NCBI GenBank assembly: GCA_015067215.1
Contig: SVMW01000005.1
Location: forward strand, 1-64,000
Length of the DNA: 64,000 nucleotides
Reading direction: 5' to 3'
Source: Oscillospiraceae bacterium
Lineage (GTDB): Bacteria; Bacillota; Clostridia; Oscillospirales; Ruminococcaceae
Shown: positions 36,053 to 43,701 of the stretch, one piece after another
Numbering within the stretch: the stretch's first letter is position 1
How the letters are laid out: every line of letters begins with the position of its first letter
Notes under the pieces: model-generated
Seen by the model: only the letters and a program-made list of their open reading frames with translations
The model's database searches: none
What the model was told of the DNA's origin: nothing
Program-made: the position numbers and the translations under genes

Positions 36053-36475
36053 TTATATGTCTTTATGAACACCGTAACAGGTGTATATGTATTTTTCCAG
36101 CGCTTTCTGTGCACGGCGGTAAAGGCAGGAGCGGTCGGTATAGGTTTTTCTTGCAAGATTGTTTACTGTGTTGCGCTGACGGGCAACATAAAAACTGATA
36201 AGAATGTCCTTGTCTGCAGCGGTCAGGCTGTTGAGTGCGTTTTCTGTGCATAGGATTCTGAAGGTGACAAGGTTAAATTCCTTCTGCAAAACGGCAAGAC
36301 GGGAATAATGGTCGCTGTTGGCCTGTTCAAAAACTCGGTCAAATATTTCCACTGACTGTACATCCATCTCTGTCAGCATATTAATTTGACGTTTAAGATT
36401 TTCGGCACGGGCCTTTAAATGCGGTAAATTGCGTAAGTCATCTGCAGCCTGTTTTTTATAATCTTCAAATGCCAT
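36053..36475 (-). CDS. ArpU-like phage transcriptional regulator (sigma-70 region-4-like)
   Basis: A 140-residue protein with a helical N-terminus and a C-terminal part 'ALNSLTAADKDILISFYVARQRNTVNNLARKTYTDRSCLYRRAQKALEKYI'. That part resembles the DNA-binding region of ArpU/late-gene regulators of Firmicutes phages and sigma-factor region 4. In related phages such proteins turn on late transcription. The track start is a GTG at 36499; the ATG at 36475 has GGAGG 5 bp upstream and is chosen. It is divergent from the repressor and its promoter overlaps one of the two operators, so it is probably kept off by the repressor. The ArpU assignment is by pattern only. Confidence 0.65.
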   Translation of the reverse strand: MAFEDYKKQAADDLRNLPHLKARAENLKRQINMLTEMDVQSVEIFDRVFEQANSDHYSRLAVLQKEFNLVTFRILCTENALNSLTAADKDILISFYVARQRNTVNNLARKTYTDRSCLYRRAQKALEKYIYTCYGVHKDI

Positions 36476-36607
36476 AGGAGCCTCCTTTTTATTGGTCACA
36501 GCCAGTGTGTTGACCTGTGTATTAGGGTATAAAGAGTTTTGGTTGAGAATATTTGCGAACTGTCGGTGTGAGGTGTTTGTTTAGCAAAAGTTTCGTTTAC
36601 GCAATTT

Positions 36608-36659
36608 ATAATACCACCTATGGTTGTGTAAGTCAATAGAAAATACAACCGATAGTTGT
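36608..36659. promoter_or_regulatory. Two matching 15-bp repressor operators over a divergent promoter
   Basis: ACCACCTATGGTTGT (36613-36627) and ACAACCGATAGTTGT (36645-36659) are imperfect copies of one palindrome, centred 32 bp apart. On the minus strand TTGACT - 17 bp - TATTAT (36608-36636) forms a promoter for the ArpU-like gene, and the first operator covers its -10/spacer. The repressor gene begins about 100 bp to the right. This is the layout expected for a self-controlled phage switch. Confidence 0.75.
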
Positions 36660-36762
36660 CGAATTATGTAAAATAGGGATTGAAAGTTTCGTATAAGTAA
36701 TATTTATATTGTACTTAGCGAATATATGTTGTAATATAAAAGCATAGAGATGAGGTTCTGAT

Positions 36763-37362
36763 ATGAATGAAATGATTAAAAAACGAAGACGTGAACTTGA
36801 CATAACCCTTGAAGAAGTAGGGGATTATGTGGGGGTTTCCAAAACAACGGTGCAGCGCTGGGAAAGCGGAAATATTTCCAACATGCGGCGTGACAGGATA
36901 AAAAAGCTCAGCGAAATACTGCAGCTTGACCCTGATGTGCTGATTGGAATAAGCAGCGATAAAGAAAACGGCTTCAGCAAAATACCTGTTCTGGGCAGCG
37001 TGGCGGCTGGCCTGCCTGTTACTGCACAGGAGGATATTCTGGGGTACGAAGAAGTGCCTGCCCAATGGACAAAAAACGACGTGCTGTTTGCATTGAAAAT
37101 AAAAGGTGACAGTATGGAACCAAGAATTGTACAGGATGATGTTGTGGTGGTGCGCCAGCAAAACGATGTGGCAAGCGGTGAAACGGCTGTGGTTATGGTG
37201 GGGGATGAAGCCACCTGCAAAAAGGTTATAAAGCACAGCGAAGGAATTGCACTTGTGGCAAACAACCCGAAATATGAACCTATGTACTTTACACATGCTG
37301 AAACTGAACAGTTGCCTGTAAAAATACTGGGCAAGGTTATTGAACTCAGGGCAAAGTTTTAG
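36763..37362 (+). CDS. Phage repressor, XRE HTH plus S24 (LexA-like) self-cleavage domain
   Basis: A 199-residue repressor. Residues 1-60 are a Cro/CI-type HTH ('LEEVGDYVGVSKTTVQRWESGNI'). Residues 70-199 are a LexA/CI-type peptidase domain: cleavage site Ala82-Gly83 in 'GSVAAGLPV', nucleophile Ser117 in 'KGDSMEP', general base Lys153 in 'GDEATCKKV'. All three are intact, so RecA-triggered self-cleavage after DNA damage is expected. It would bind the paired operators upstream and control the ArpU-like gene and itself. Notably, the next gene is the small terminase; the early genes of a normal temperate phage are absent. Confidence 0.93.
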   Translation: MNEMIKKRRRELDITLEEVGDYVGVSKTTVQRWESGNISNMRRDRIKKLSEILQLDPDVLIGISSDKENGFSKIPVLGSVAAGLPVTAQEDILGYEEVPAQWTKNDVLFALKIKGDSMEPRIVQDDVVVVRQQNDVASGETAVVMVGDEATCKKVIKHSEGIALVANNPKYEPMYFTHAETEQLPVKILGKVIELRAKF

Positions 37363-37383
37363 AGTAATCACAAATATATAAAC

Positions 37384-37425
37384 AAGGACACTTGTGGTGT
37401 AAAAACCGCAGGTGTCCTTTTGCTT
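37384..37425 (+). terminator. Terminator after repressor gene
   Basis: AAGGACAC and GTGTCCTT enclose a 20-nt loop that can pair further (GG/CC), followed by TTGCTTTT. It lies 22 bp after the repressor stop and separates repressor transcription from the structural genes. Confidence 0.75.
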
Positions 37426-37559
37426 TTGAGGTATACGACGGGGTGCAGCTGCTGCATCAGCTGTGCAACATAACTGCATCATAAATGCGAACTTGTTGCA
37501 ACCCCACTGCAATACTTTTGGTGTTATGCTTTAACCGTACCGAAGAGGAGGAAAACAAG
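37426..37559 (+). other. Structured leader before terminase genes
   Basis: This 134-bp gap contains overlapping inverted and direct repeats: GGGGTGCA near 37440 against TGCAACCCC near 37497, CAGCTG twice (near 37446 and 37460), and repeated CTGCATCA. No promoter with a convincing -35/-10 pair was found. Position directly before the small terminase gene is where cos/pac sites or a late promoter often lie. The function is not established. Confidence 0.4.
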
Positions 37560-37823
37560 ATGAAAACAGCAGACAGAAAAAGCATTGGTTATGTGATGGA
37601 CAAGGCACTGAAGTCGCCGGTTACACAGCAGGTCAGGGATGAGATTGCCTCGGTGCTGGACGTGAACACCGACAGAATGACCGCACGGCAGGCAATTGTG
37701 TATGCACAGATTGCAAAGGCAATCAGGGGTGACAAGGCAGCCTTTGAAGCGGTAAGCAGTGTGGCGGCAGAGGCAACAGCTGCCGACAAAAGTTTTTGTG
37801 TGGAGGTGAAGGTAGTGGAATAA
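37560..37823 (+). CDS. Probable phage terminase small subunit
   Basis: An 87-residue protein, 'MKTADRKSIGYVMDKALKSPVTQQVRDEIASVLDVNTDRMTARQAIVYAQIAKAIRGDKAAFEAV'. Small proteins with this 'ARQAI...AIKGDKAAFE' pattern regularly precede large terminase genes in Firmicutes phages and are taken to be DNA-recognition subunits. The ATG at 37560 has GAGGAGG upstream and is preferred over the track start at 37485. The assignment rests mainly on position and pattern. It lies 21 bp before the AUA candidate start of the large subunit. Confidence 0.65.
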   Translation: MKTADRKSIGYVMDKALKSPVTQQVRDEIASVLDVNTDRMTARQAIVYAQIAKAIRGDKAAFEAVSSVAAEATAADKSFCVEVKVVE

Positions 37824-37844
37824 AGAAAAAGGGAGGTATGACAA

Positions 37845-39158
37845 ATACAGATAGAGATAACAAAAAAACAGCAGGAATTTATTGAAAGCACTGCAGATGA
37901 AGTGCTGTTCGGCGGCGCGGCAGGCGGCGGAAAAAGTTATGCACAGCTTATTGATGCCTTTCTGTATGCGGTGAAATATCCTTTTTCAAAACAGCTGATA
38001 CTGCGAAGAACACTGCCTGAACTTGAAAAAAGTTTAATACGTGTGTCACTGGGGCTGTTTGACAGCAGAATTTACAGGTACAATGCCTCAAAGCACACAG
38101 GCACATTTGCCAACGGAAGCATAATTGATTTCGGTTACTGCGACAGGGAAAACGATGTTTTCAGGTATCAGTCTGCGGAATATGATGTTATCCGTTTTGA
38201 CGAACTGACACATTTTACCGAGGATATGTATGTTTATCTTATAAGCCGTATACGAGGGGTAAATGACTATCCCAAGCAGATTAAAAGCTCCACAAATCCG
38301 GGAGGGGTGGGACACAGCTGGGTGAAGGCGAGGTTTATTGATGTTTGCAGCGGCGGTTTTTACAGTGACGAAAACGGAACCCGGCAGTTTATACCTGCAA
38401 AGGTAGGGGACAACAGTTTTCTGATGAAAAATGACAAAGGATACCTCAAAAGGCTTAAACGCCTGGGAGAAAAGGACCGCAGGGCACTTCTGTATGGCGA
38501 CTGGGATATTTTTGACGGACAGTATTTCGGCGAATTCCGCCGCAGCATACATGTGATAAAACCTTTTATAATTCCCGGCCACTGGAAAAGATATTTCACT
38601 ATGGACTACGGGCTGGACATGTTTGCAGGCTATTTTATTGCGGTGGACACCTTTGGCAAGGCGTATGTCTACAGAGAAATATACAAACCCAACCTGATTA
38701 TCAGCAAAGCGGCAAAGGAGATTATTGATGCGTCAGAAAAGGATGTATCGGTTTATTATGCACCGCCTGACCTGTATAACCGCAGGCAGGATACAGGCAA
38801 AAGTGTGGCGGAGATTTTTTCGGAATACGGAATTCTGCTGACCAAAAGTGAGAACAACCGCGTACAGGGATGGTACAACCTTAAGGAGTGGCTTATGCCT
38901 TATGAGGACGAAACCGGCGCCGTCACCGCGAACCTTGTGATTTTTGAAAACTGCACAAATCTTATCAGGACACTGCCTGCTCTGACGTATGACAGCACAA
39001 ATCCGAATGATGTGGCTGTAACCCCGCACGAAATAACCCATGCACCTGATGCACTGCGGTATTTTGTTGCAGGAAGGCCTGCACCTGCGGCTAAAGCTCA
39101 GCTGCAGGAAGACGAGGAAAACTACGACAGACAGCTGGAGAATTTTATTAATTTTTAA
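37845..39158 (+). CDS. terL: Phage terminase large subunit, non-standard start
   Basis: The packaging ATPase/nuclease. The frame has Walker A 'FGGAAGGGKSY', Walker B 'YDVIRFDELTHF', the nuclease aspartates in 'FTMDYGLDMF' and the late acidic 'THAPDALRYFV'. Homologous N-termini read like 'KQ.EFI....DEVLFGGAAGGGKS', and exactly this ('KKQQEFIESTADEVLFGG') is encoded upstream of the first usable GTG at 37902, back to a TGA at 37839. The only codons there that could start are AUA (37845, 8 bp after GGGAGG) or AUU. A GTG start at 37902 would put Walker A at residue 3 and lacks a ribosome binding site. AUA start is used here (437 aa). An alternative is a +1 shift in the A7 run from the ATG at 37838. 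Confidence 0.85.
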   Translation: MQIEITKKQQEFIESTADEVLFGGAAGGGKSYAQLIDAFLYAVKYPFSKQLILRRTLPELEKSLIRVSLGLFDSRIYRYNASKHTGTFANGSIIDFGYCDRENDVFRYQSAEYDVIRFDELTHFTEDMYVYLISRIRGVNDYPKQIKSSTNPGGVGHSWVKARFIDVCSGGFYSDENGTRQFIPAKVGDNSFLMKNDKGYLKRLKRLGEKDRRALLYGDWDIFDGQYFGEFRRSIHVIKPFIIPGHWKRYFTMDYGLDMFAGYFIAVDTFGKAYVYREIYKPNLIISKAAKEIIDASEKDVSVYYAPPDLYNRRQDTGKSVAEIFSEYGILLTKSENNRVQGWYNLKEWLMPYEDETGAVTANLVIFENCTNLIRTLPALTYDSTNPNDVAVTPHEITHAPDALRYFVAGRPAPAAKAQLQEDEENYDRQLENFINF

Positions 39159-39168
39159 AGGAGGAAAC

Positions 39169-39741
39169 ATGCTTTACAGATATCCTAAACAACAGGAAAA
39201 AACAGCGTATGAAACTATTGAAGGAAACAGAAGATATGATAATTATACAGGGGCAGACCTTCCGCCTGTACCGTATATTTATTCAGGGCAGGGCAGCACT
39301 GCGAAGCAGACAGCGGGCTCGTCAGGCAAGGTGAAAGCTGCAGTGAATACGGCAGCACAGCCTTCAGCGGAGGATGCTGCACAGGCAGCAAGACAGCAGA
39401 AGATTGACAGCATTAACACCCTGAAAAGCAGGGAGAAAAAATATCTCGGCAACAGCTATAATGCACAGCGTCTTGAGGCACAGAGCAACAATGACGATGC
39501 CATGAGAAGCCTGTATATCGCATATATGCAGGGAATAAAAAATATGCCACAGCAGACAGCTTTGTGGGGTGCGGGCGGCGAAATTGAAAGCCTTAAAACA
39601 CAGCACCGCCTCAATTATGAAGACAACCGTGCAAAACAGATAAGGGAATATAACGGGATACTGAGCGATATTCAGCAGCGTTATGACCGCGACCTGTGGG
39701 AGCTGGAGCAGAAATATCTGAAACAGCTTCTGAACCTTTAA
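39169..39741 (+). CDS. Phage virion-associated protein, unknown function
   Basis: A 190-residue hydrophilic protein, rich in Ala, Gln and Tyr. The N-terminal third is low-complexity ('YRYPKQQEKTAYETIEG...AAVNTAAQPSAEDAAQAARQQK') and the C-terminal two thirds are helical, likely coiled coil ('LKTQHRLNYEDNRAKQIREYNGILSDIQQRYDRDLWELEQKYLKQLLNL'). The ATG at 39169 has AAAGGAGG. In P22-like phages, proteins of this kind near the portal are internal or ejection proteins; that is only an analogy. I do not recognise a family. Confidence 0.75.
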   Translation: MLYRYPKQQEKTAYETIEGNRRYDNYTGADLPPVPYIYSGQGSTAKQTAGSSGKVKAAVNTAAQPSAEDAAQAARQQKIDSINTLKSREKKYLGNSYNAQRLEAQSNNDDAMRSLYIAYMQGIKNMPQQTALWGAGGEIESLKTQHRLNYEDNRAKQIREYNGILSDIQQRYDRDLWELEQKYLKQLLNL

Positions 39742-39753
39742 GGAGGTGAGTGT

Positions 39754-39924
39754 ATGGTTTTCTTTGCTGGAATTATAGTCGGCGCAGTAATAGGAGCCGT
39801 GTGCTACCGATATTTTTATACCCTTGAATGCAGCCGCAGTGAAGTTATATGCAACAGTGCAGAAAAAGACAGGGAAATGCACAAACAGCTGGAGAGACTT
39901 ATACGCTACGGCAATGATATGTAA
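39754..39924 (+). CDS. Small phage membrane protein (56 aa)
   Basis: Too short for the ORF track. 'MVFFAGIIVGAVIGAVCYRYFYTLECSRSEVICNSAEKDREMHKQLERLIRYGNDM' has one N-terminal membrane helix with GxxxG-type spacing and a charged tail. It starts with an excellent AGGAGGTGAG ribosome binding site 12 bp after the previous stop and ends 9 bp before the portal start, so it is a real operon member. Function unknown. Confidence 0.75.
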   Translation: MVFFAGIIVGAVIGAVCYRYFYTLECSRSEVICNSAEKDREMHKQLERLIRYGNDM

Positions 39925-39933
39925 GGAGGAAAA

Positions 39934-41403
39934 ATGAAAAACAGAAAACCTGACTGCCACAGCATATGGCAGGAATATCAGACAGACCTGGCGTACAAGA
40001 ATTCGCTGGATCTGTTTGAAAAAACAAAACAGCAGCAGAACTTTTTTCTGGGCAGGCAGTGGGAAGGGCTTAATGCTCCTGACCTGGAAAAACCTGTGCT
40101 CAACTTTGTGAAAAGGGTGGTCAACTATCTTATCAGTGTGCTTATGGTGAACGATGTTGCCATATCGCTTAAAGGCAGTTTCAGCGACGATATCACTGTA
40201 AGAGCAGTGGAAAAAGAGGTTGAGCAGATAAACGAAAACACAAAGTTTAAAGCCAAGCTTAAAAATATTATCAAGAACACCGCAATTGACGGTGACAGCG
40301 CAGTTTATGTAAGGTATGACCCTGACAAAAAGGCAGCGGTGAGTGAAATTATCTGCAACACCAATATTGTTTTCGGTGACAGAACCACCAACGAAGTGGA
40401 AAAACAGCCATATATCATTCTGGTAAAGCATATTGCAAGAACAGTGTTTGAAGATATGTACCCTGATACAGATGAAAGAGGAATTTACCATTTCGGCACA
40501 GCAGATGACACTGTTACGGTGCTTATCCGCTTTTACCGCAAAAATGGCACGGTGCATTTTATGCAGACAACTGAACACAATGTGCTGACGGACGAAACTG
40601 ACACAGGACAGAAACTGTACCCTGTTGCTTTTATGAACTGGGAGACAGTGAGGGATTCCTACCACGGCATAGGTGCGGTGGAAACCATTATCCCAAACCA
40701 GATTGCCGTCAACAAACTGTGGGCAATGGCGCTGTTGTATCAGAAGAACAATGCATTCCCGAAAGTGTTTATTGACAAGACAAAGCTGGATAAGTGGAAC
40801 TCTTCTCCCGGTGCGGTTATGGGGGTTATCGGCAACCCGAACGAGGTGGTTGCAACCAGCTTCAAGGCAAATGATATGTCGGCACAGCTGATGGGAATTG
40901 TGGAAAAAACTATAAGTTATACAAAGGATTTCATGGGAGCAAATGACGCCGCCCTGGGCAATGTAAACCCTACAAATACATCTGCGATTGTGGCACTGCA
41001 GAAAACCGCAGTTGCACCGCTGGAACTTCAGCGTATGTCGCTGTATCAGTTTGTGGAGGATTATGCCCGCATTGTGTATGACATTATTCGCACCCATTAC
41101 GGCATAAGAAAAACTGTAATTGATGATGAGGCGATTTATGTGGACTACCGCAATATAAACGATGATGCAACGCTGACAGTGAATATAGGGCCTTCGGAAT
41201 ACTGGAGTGAATCGGCACAGATACAGACACTGGACAACCTGTTTACAAAGGGCATTATTGACGACGCGGTGGTTTACCTTGAGAATCTGCCGGGCAGAGT
41301 GCTGCCAAACAAAAACAAGATTATTTCAGAAATCAAAGCGGCAAGATATCAGCTTGCGGGAAGAGATTTTTCGGAGGAGGTGACGGAGTATGAAACTTTG
41401 TAG
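39934..41403 (+). CDS. Phage portal protein
   Basis: A 489-residue protein in the usual portal position after the terminase. 'SLDLFEKTKQQQNFFLGRQWEGLNAPDLEKPVLNFVKRVVNYLISVLMVNDVAI' at the N-terminus and 'NWETVRDSYHGIGAVETIIPNQIAVNKLWAMALLYQKNNAFPKV' in the middle match the wing-stem pattern of P22-type and related portals: a small-molecule-like beta domain followed by helices. Length is in range for Firmicutes podo- and siphoviruses (450-550). The portal forms the dodecameric DNA entry ring of the head. Its end overlaps the next small gene by 14 bp. Confidence 0.85.
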   Translation: MKNRKPDCHSIWQEYQTDLAYKNSLDLFEKTKQQQNFFLGRQWEGLNAPDLEKPVLNFVKRVVNYLISVLMVNDVAISLKGSFSDDITVRAVEKEVEQINENTKFKAKLKNIIKNTAIDGDSAVYVRYDPDKKAAVSEIICNTNIVFGDRTTNEVEKQPYIILVKHIARTVFEDMYPDTDERGIYHFGTADDTVTVLIRFYRKNGTVHFMQTTEHNVLTDETDTGQKLYPVAFMNWETVRDSYHGIGAVETIIPNQIAVNKLWAMALLYQKNNAFPKVFIDKTKLDKWNSSPGAVMGVIGNPNEVVATSFKANDMSAQLMGIVEKTISYTKDFMGANDAALGNVNPTNTSAIVALQKTAVAPLELQRMSLYQFVEDYARIVYDIIRTHYGIRKTVIDDEAIYVDYRNINDDATLTVNIGPSEYWSESAQIQTLDNLFTKGIIDDAVVYLENLPGRVLPNKNKIISEIKAARYQLAGRDFSEEVTEYETL

Positions 41404-41581
41404 CTGTTCGGAACGGCCTCTTGGCATTGTTGACAGCAGGGTGGTTATGAAGGAAAACAAACCTTATCAGCTGCTGAGATTTGGATGCACTAACAAAAAG
41501 TGTGCCAAATATCACAATATTGTTGCAGAAAAGTATGTGAATCTGCTTGATAACACCGATACTTTTACGCTGGAAATTTAA
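41390..41581 (+). CDS. Small cysteine-rich phage protein, zinc-ribbon-like
   Basis: A 63-residue protein 'MKLCSCSERPLGIVDSRVVMKENKPYQLLRFGCTNKKCAKYHNIVAEKYVNLLDNTDTFTLEI' with two Cys pairs (CSC and CTNKKC) that could bind zinc. It overlaps the portal 3' end and has GGAGGTGACGGAGT before the ATG. Small zinc-ribbon proteins of unknown role are common between portal and scaffold genes in Firmicutes phages. Confidence 0.7.
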   Translation: MKLCSCSERPLGIVDSRVVMKENKPYQLLRFGCTNKKCAKYHNIVAEKYVNLLDNTDTFTLEI

Positions 41582-41618
41582 GACAAAAAATACATTTTAA
41601 ACTGAATAAATATGCAGG

Positions 41619-41650
41619 TTTTGCCCGTTTTGAAGGGCAAAGCATTTTTT
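41619..41650 (+). terminator. Intra-operon terminator-like hairpin before scaffold gene
   Basis: TTTGCCC - 8 nt - GGGCAAA followed by GCATTTTTT. It lies just upstream of the scaffold ribosome binding site, so it may lower or retain read-through before the high-copy head proteins. Confidence 0.6.
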
Positions 41651-41681
41651 GCACCATTTTTGGTGGGAAAGGAAATTTTTT

Positions 41682-42521
41682 ATGATAGAAAATACCATTT
41701 CTATAGATAACAGCAGCGACACTGAAGCAGAAAAAGTAAATGCATTATTGTTGCAGCACAACAAAGAAACTGCACAGCAGGACATAGGTGAAAACGAAGA
41801 AAGCGCAGTTGAAAAGGACTGCACAGACAACGGAAAAACACTGCCTGCCGGGCAGGAACCCGCAGAAGACGAACAGGAAAAACCATCCGAGGAAACTGTG
41901 GAACTTACGCTGTACGGAGAAAAGGTACAGCTGGCAAAAAGCCAGGCACTTGCAGCTGCCCAGAAGGGCATGGCTTTTGAACATATCAAAGGTCAGCTTT
42001 CGGCTGCAAAAAATGATGTAAGACTTAAAACGCTGGAGAATATTGCCGCGATGAAAGGGCAGACCATAGCTGCTTTTATCGGTGATTTGCAGCACAGGGC
42101 AATGGCGGATGACATTGCTGCAAAATACGGCGGCATTGAAAATGCCCCTACACAGGTGCTGAGTGAAGCGGTGAGAACACTGGAGCAGAGCCGGATTTCC
42201 CTTGAACAAAGGGAAGCACAGGCAAGACAGCACCATGTAAATCTTCAGCTTATGGAATTTCTGGAAAAAAACCCGGGTGTAAAAGAAATTCCGCAGGAGG
42301 TTATGCAGCTGGCAGAAAAAGGTGAAAATATTGCCCTTGCATACAGCCGTTTCAATGAAAACAGACTGGCGAAGGAACTGAGTGAAGCTAAAAGGGAGCT
42401 GGAAATGATTAAAAGCGAAGAAAAGGCAAAACGCAGCAGCACGCCGACAGCTATGAACTCAGGTGCCGCAAACGAAAGCAGAGAAAACGAATTTTTAAAA
42501 CTTATGAAAAGCACATGGTAA
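41682..42521 (+). CDS. Phage capsid scaffolding protein
   Basis: A 279-residue acidic, almost entirely helical protein directly before the capsid gene. It has a disordered acidic N-terminus ('ENTISIDNSSDTEAEKVNALL...EDEQEKPSEETVELTLYGEKVQL'), a long coiled-coil centre ('LSEAVRTLEQSRISLEQREAQARQHHVNLQLMEFLEKN') and a basic end ('KSEEKAKRSSTPTAMNSGAANESRENEFLKLMKS'). This is the layout of scaffolds that nucleate procapsids. The track start at 41649 is replaced by the ATG at 41682, which has AAAGGA upstream. Confidence 0.8.
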   Translation: MIENTISIDNSSDTEAEKVNALLLQHNKETAQQDIGENEESAVEKDCTDNGKTLPAGQEPAEDEQEKPSEETVELTLYGEKVQLAKSQALAAAQKGMAFEHIKGQLSAAKNDVRLKTLENIAAMKGQTIAAFIGDLQHRAMADDIAAKYGGIENAPTQVLSEAVRTLEQSRISLEQREAQARQHHVNLQLMEFLEKNPGVKEIPQEVMQLAEKGENIALAYSRFNENRLAKELSEAKRELEMIKSEEKAKRSSTPTAMNSGAANESRENEFLKLMKSTW

Positions 42522-42585
42522 AAAATGTGCAGAAAAACGTTGTTCCGTTTACATACAACGAAAAAAGAAAAGGAGAATTTGAAAT

Positions 42586-43635
42586 ATGTCAGAAACATAT
42601 AACATTAAATTTGATAAGGACCTCAGGGAAGGTTATCTCACAACCAGCCTTGTTGCTCCTCACCTTACAAACGAATACAGCTTTACAGGTGCAAAAACGG
42701 TAAAAATTTCCGCCCCTGTAACAGTGCCTATGAACGACTATGTGCGCAATGGCGCAAACCGTTACGGTGAACCTGTTGAACTTAAGGATGCTGTGCAGGA
42801 GATGACACTCACACAGGATAAAAGCTTTGCACTTACAATTGACAAAGGCAACAGCAGCGACAAAAACGACACAGAAAGCTTTGCAAAGAAAATGCTTGGC
42901 CTTCAGCTGGCAGAACGCGCTATTCCGGAATTTGACCGTTATGCCCTTGAAAAACTCAGCCACAAGGCAGGCAAAATTGCAGGCAACAGCGAAAAACTGA
43001 CAAAAGCCAATATTGTGGACAGAATTACAGACGGCACGGTTTACCTTGACGATGCAGAGGTTGCGCAGAATTCCCGCACATTGTTTGTCAATGCGGCAGG
43101 CTATAAATTGCTTAAACTTGCAGAAGAATTTACAAATATCGACCGTGTGGCAGAAAAATCTCTCACAAAAGGCGTGGTTGGCAAGTTTGACAATATGACG
43201 GTTGTAAAGGTGCCTAAAGGCCGCTGGCCACAGGGCGTAAACTTTATTATTGTGCAGAAAAACGCCGCAACAGCACCTACAAACATTCACGATGCAAAGG
43301 TGCACAAGGACCCTCCGGGCATCAGCGGCAACCTGCTTGAAGGCCGTAACTATTACGACTGTTTTGTAATTGCATCCCGCGCAAACGGTGTTTATGCGGA
43401 AATTGACACATCTGAAGCGGAAATCTGTGCAGCACCTGAAATTTCTGCTGCAGGTGCAATCACAAGTGCAACAGATAATGCACAGTTTAAATATACACTT
43501 GACGGCAGCGACCCGAGATATTCCACAACAGCAATTCAGGGCCAGCCTGAAAACGTGGCAGCAGGTACAGTTATCCGTGCCTATGCTTACAAAAGCGGTA
43601 TGTTTGATTCTGCTGTAAGTGAAAAGGCAATCTGA
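42586..43635 (+). CDS. Phage major capsid protein with C-terminal Ig-like (CHB_HEX-type) domain
   Basis: A 349-residue protein placed right after the scaffold. The first about 280 residues are the capsid body ('MSETYNIKFDKDLREGYLTTSLVAPHLTNEYSFTGAKTVKISAPVTVPMNDY', 'RTLFVNAAGYKLLKLAEEF'), which resembles HK97-fold capsids of P22/coat-5-like or N4 gp56-like groups. The last about 65 residues ('FKYTLDGSDPRYSTTA...GTVIRAYAYKSGMFDSAVSE') match the small Ig-like domain at the C-terminus of chitobiases, which here would decorate the capsid surface. A terminator-like hairpin follows. Confidence 0.85.
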   Translation: MSETYNIKFDKDLREGYLTTSLVAPHLTNEYSFTGAKTVKISAPVTVPMNDYVRNGANRYGEPVELKDAVQEMTLTQDKSFALTIDKGNSSDKNDTESFAKKMLGLQLAERAIPEFDRYALEKLSHKAGKIAGNSEKLTKANIVDRITDGTVYLDDAEVAQNSRTLFVNAAGYKLLKLAEEFTNIDRVAEKSLTKGVVGKFDNMTVVKVPKGRWPQGVNFIIVQKNAATAPTNIHDAKVHKDPPGISGNLLEGRNYYDCFVIASRANGVYAEIDTSEAEICAAPEISAAGAITSATDNAQFKYTLDGSDPRYSTTAIQGQPENVAAGTVIRAYAYKSGMFDSAVSEKAI

Positions 43636-43650
43636 TAGTTAATCCAGACA

Positions 43651-43684
43651 AAAATCCGCTGCAACCAATGCGGCGGATTTTTAA
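43651..43684 (+). terminator. Terminator-like hairpin after capsid gene
   Basis: AAATCCGC - 13 nt - GCGGATTTTTT, 16 bp after the capsid stop. It probably lets scaffold and capsid be made in excess over the tail genes. Confidence 0.8.
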
Positions 43685-43701
43685 AAAAGGAGGGAGTTTA
43701 T

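Noticed and set aside
39364-41097. 577-aa minus-strand ORF across the portal region
   Set aside because: Shadow of the 190-aa protein, the 56-aa gene and the portal; the plus-strand frames have ribosome sites and family features.
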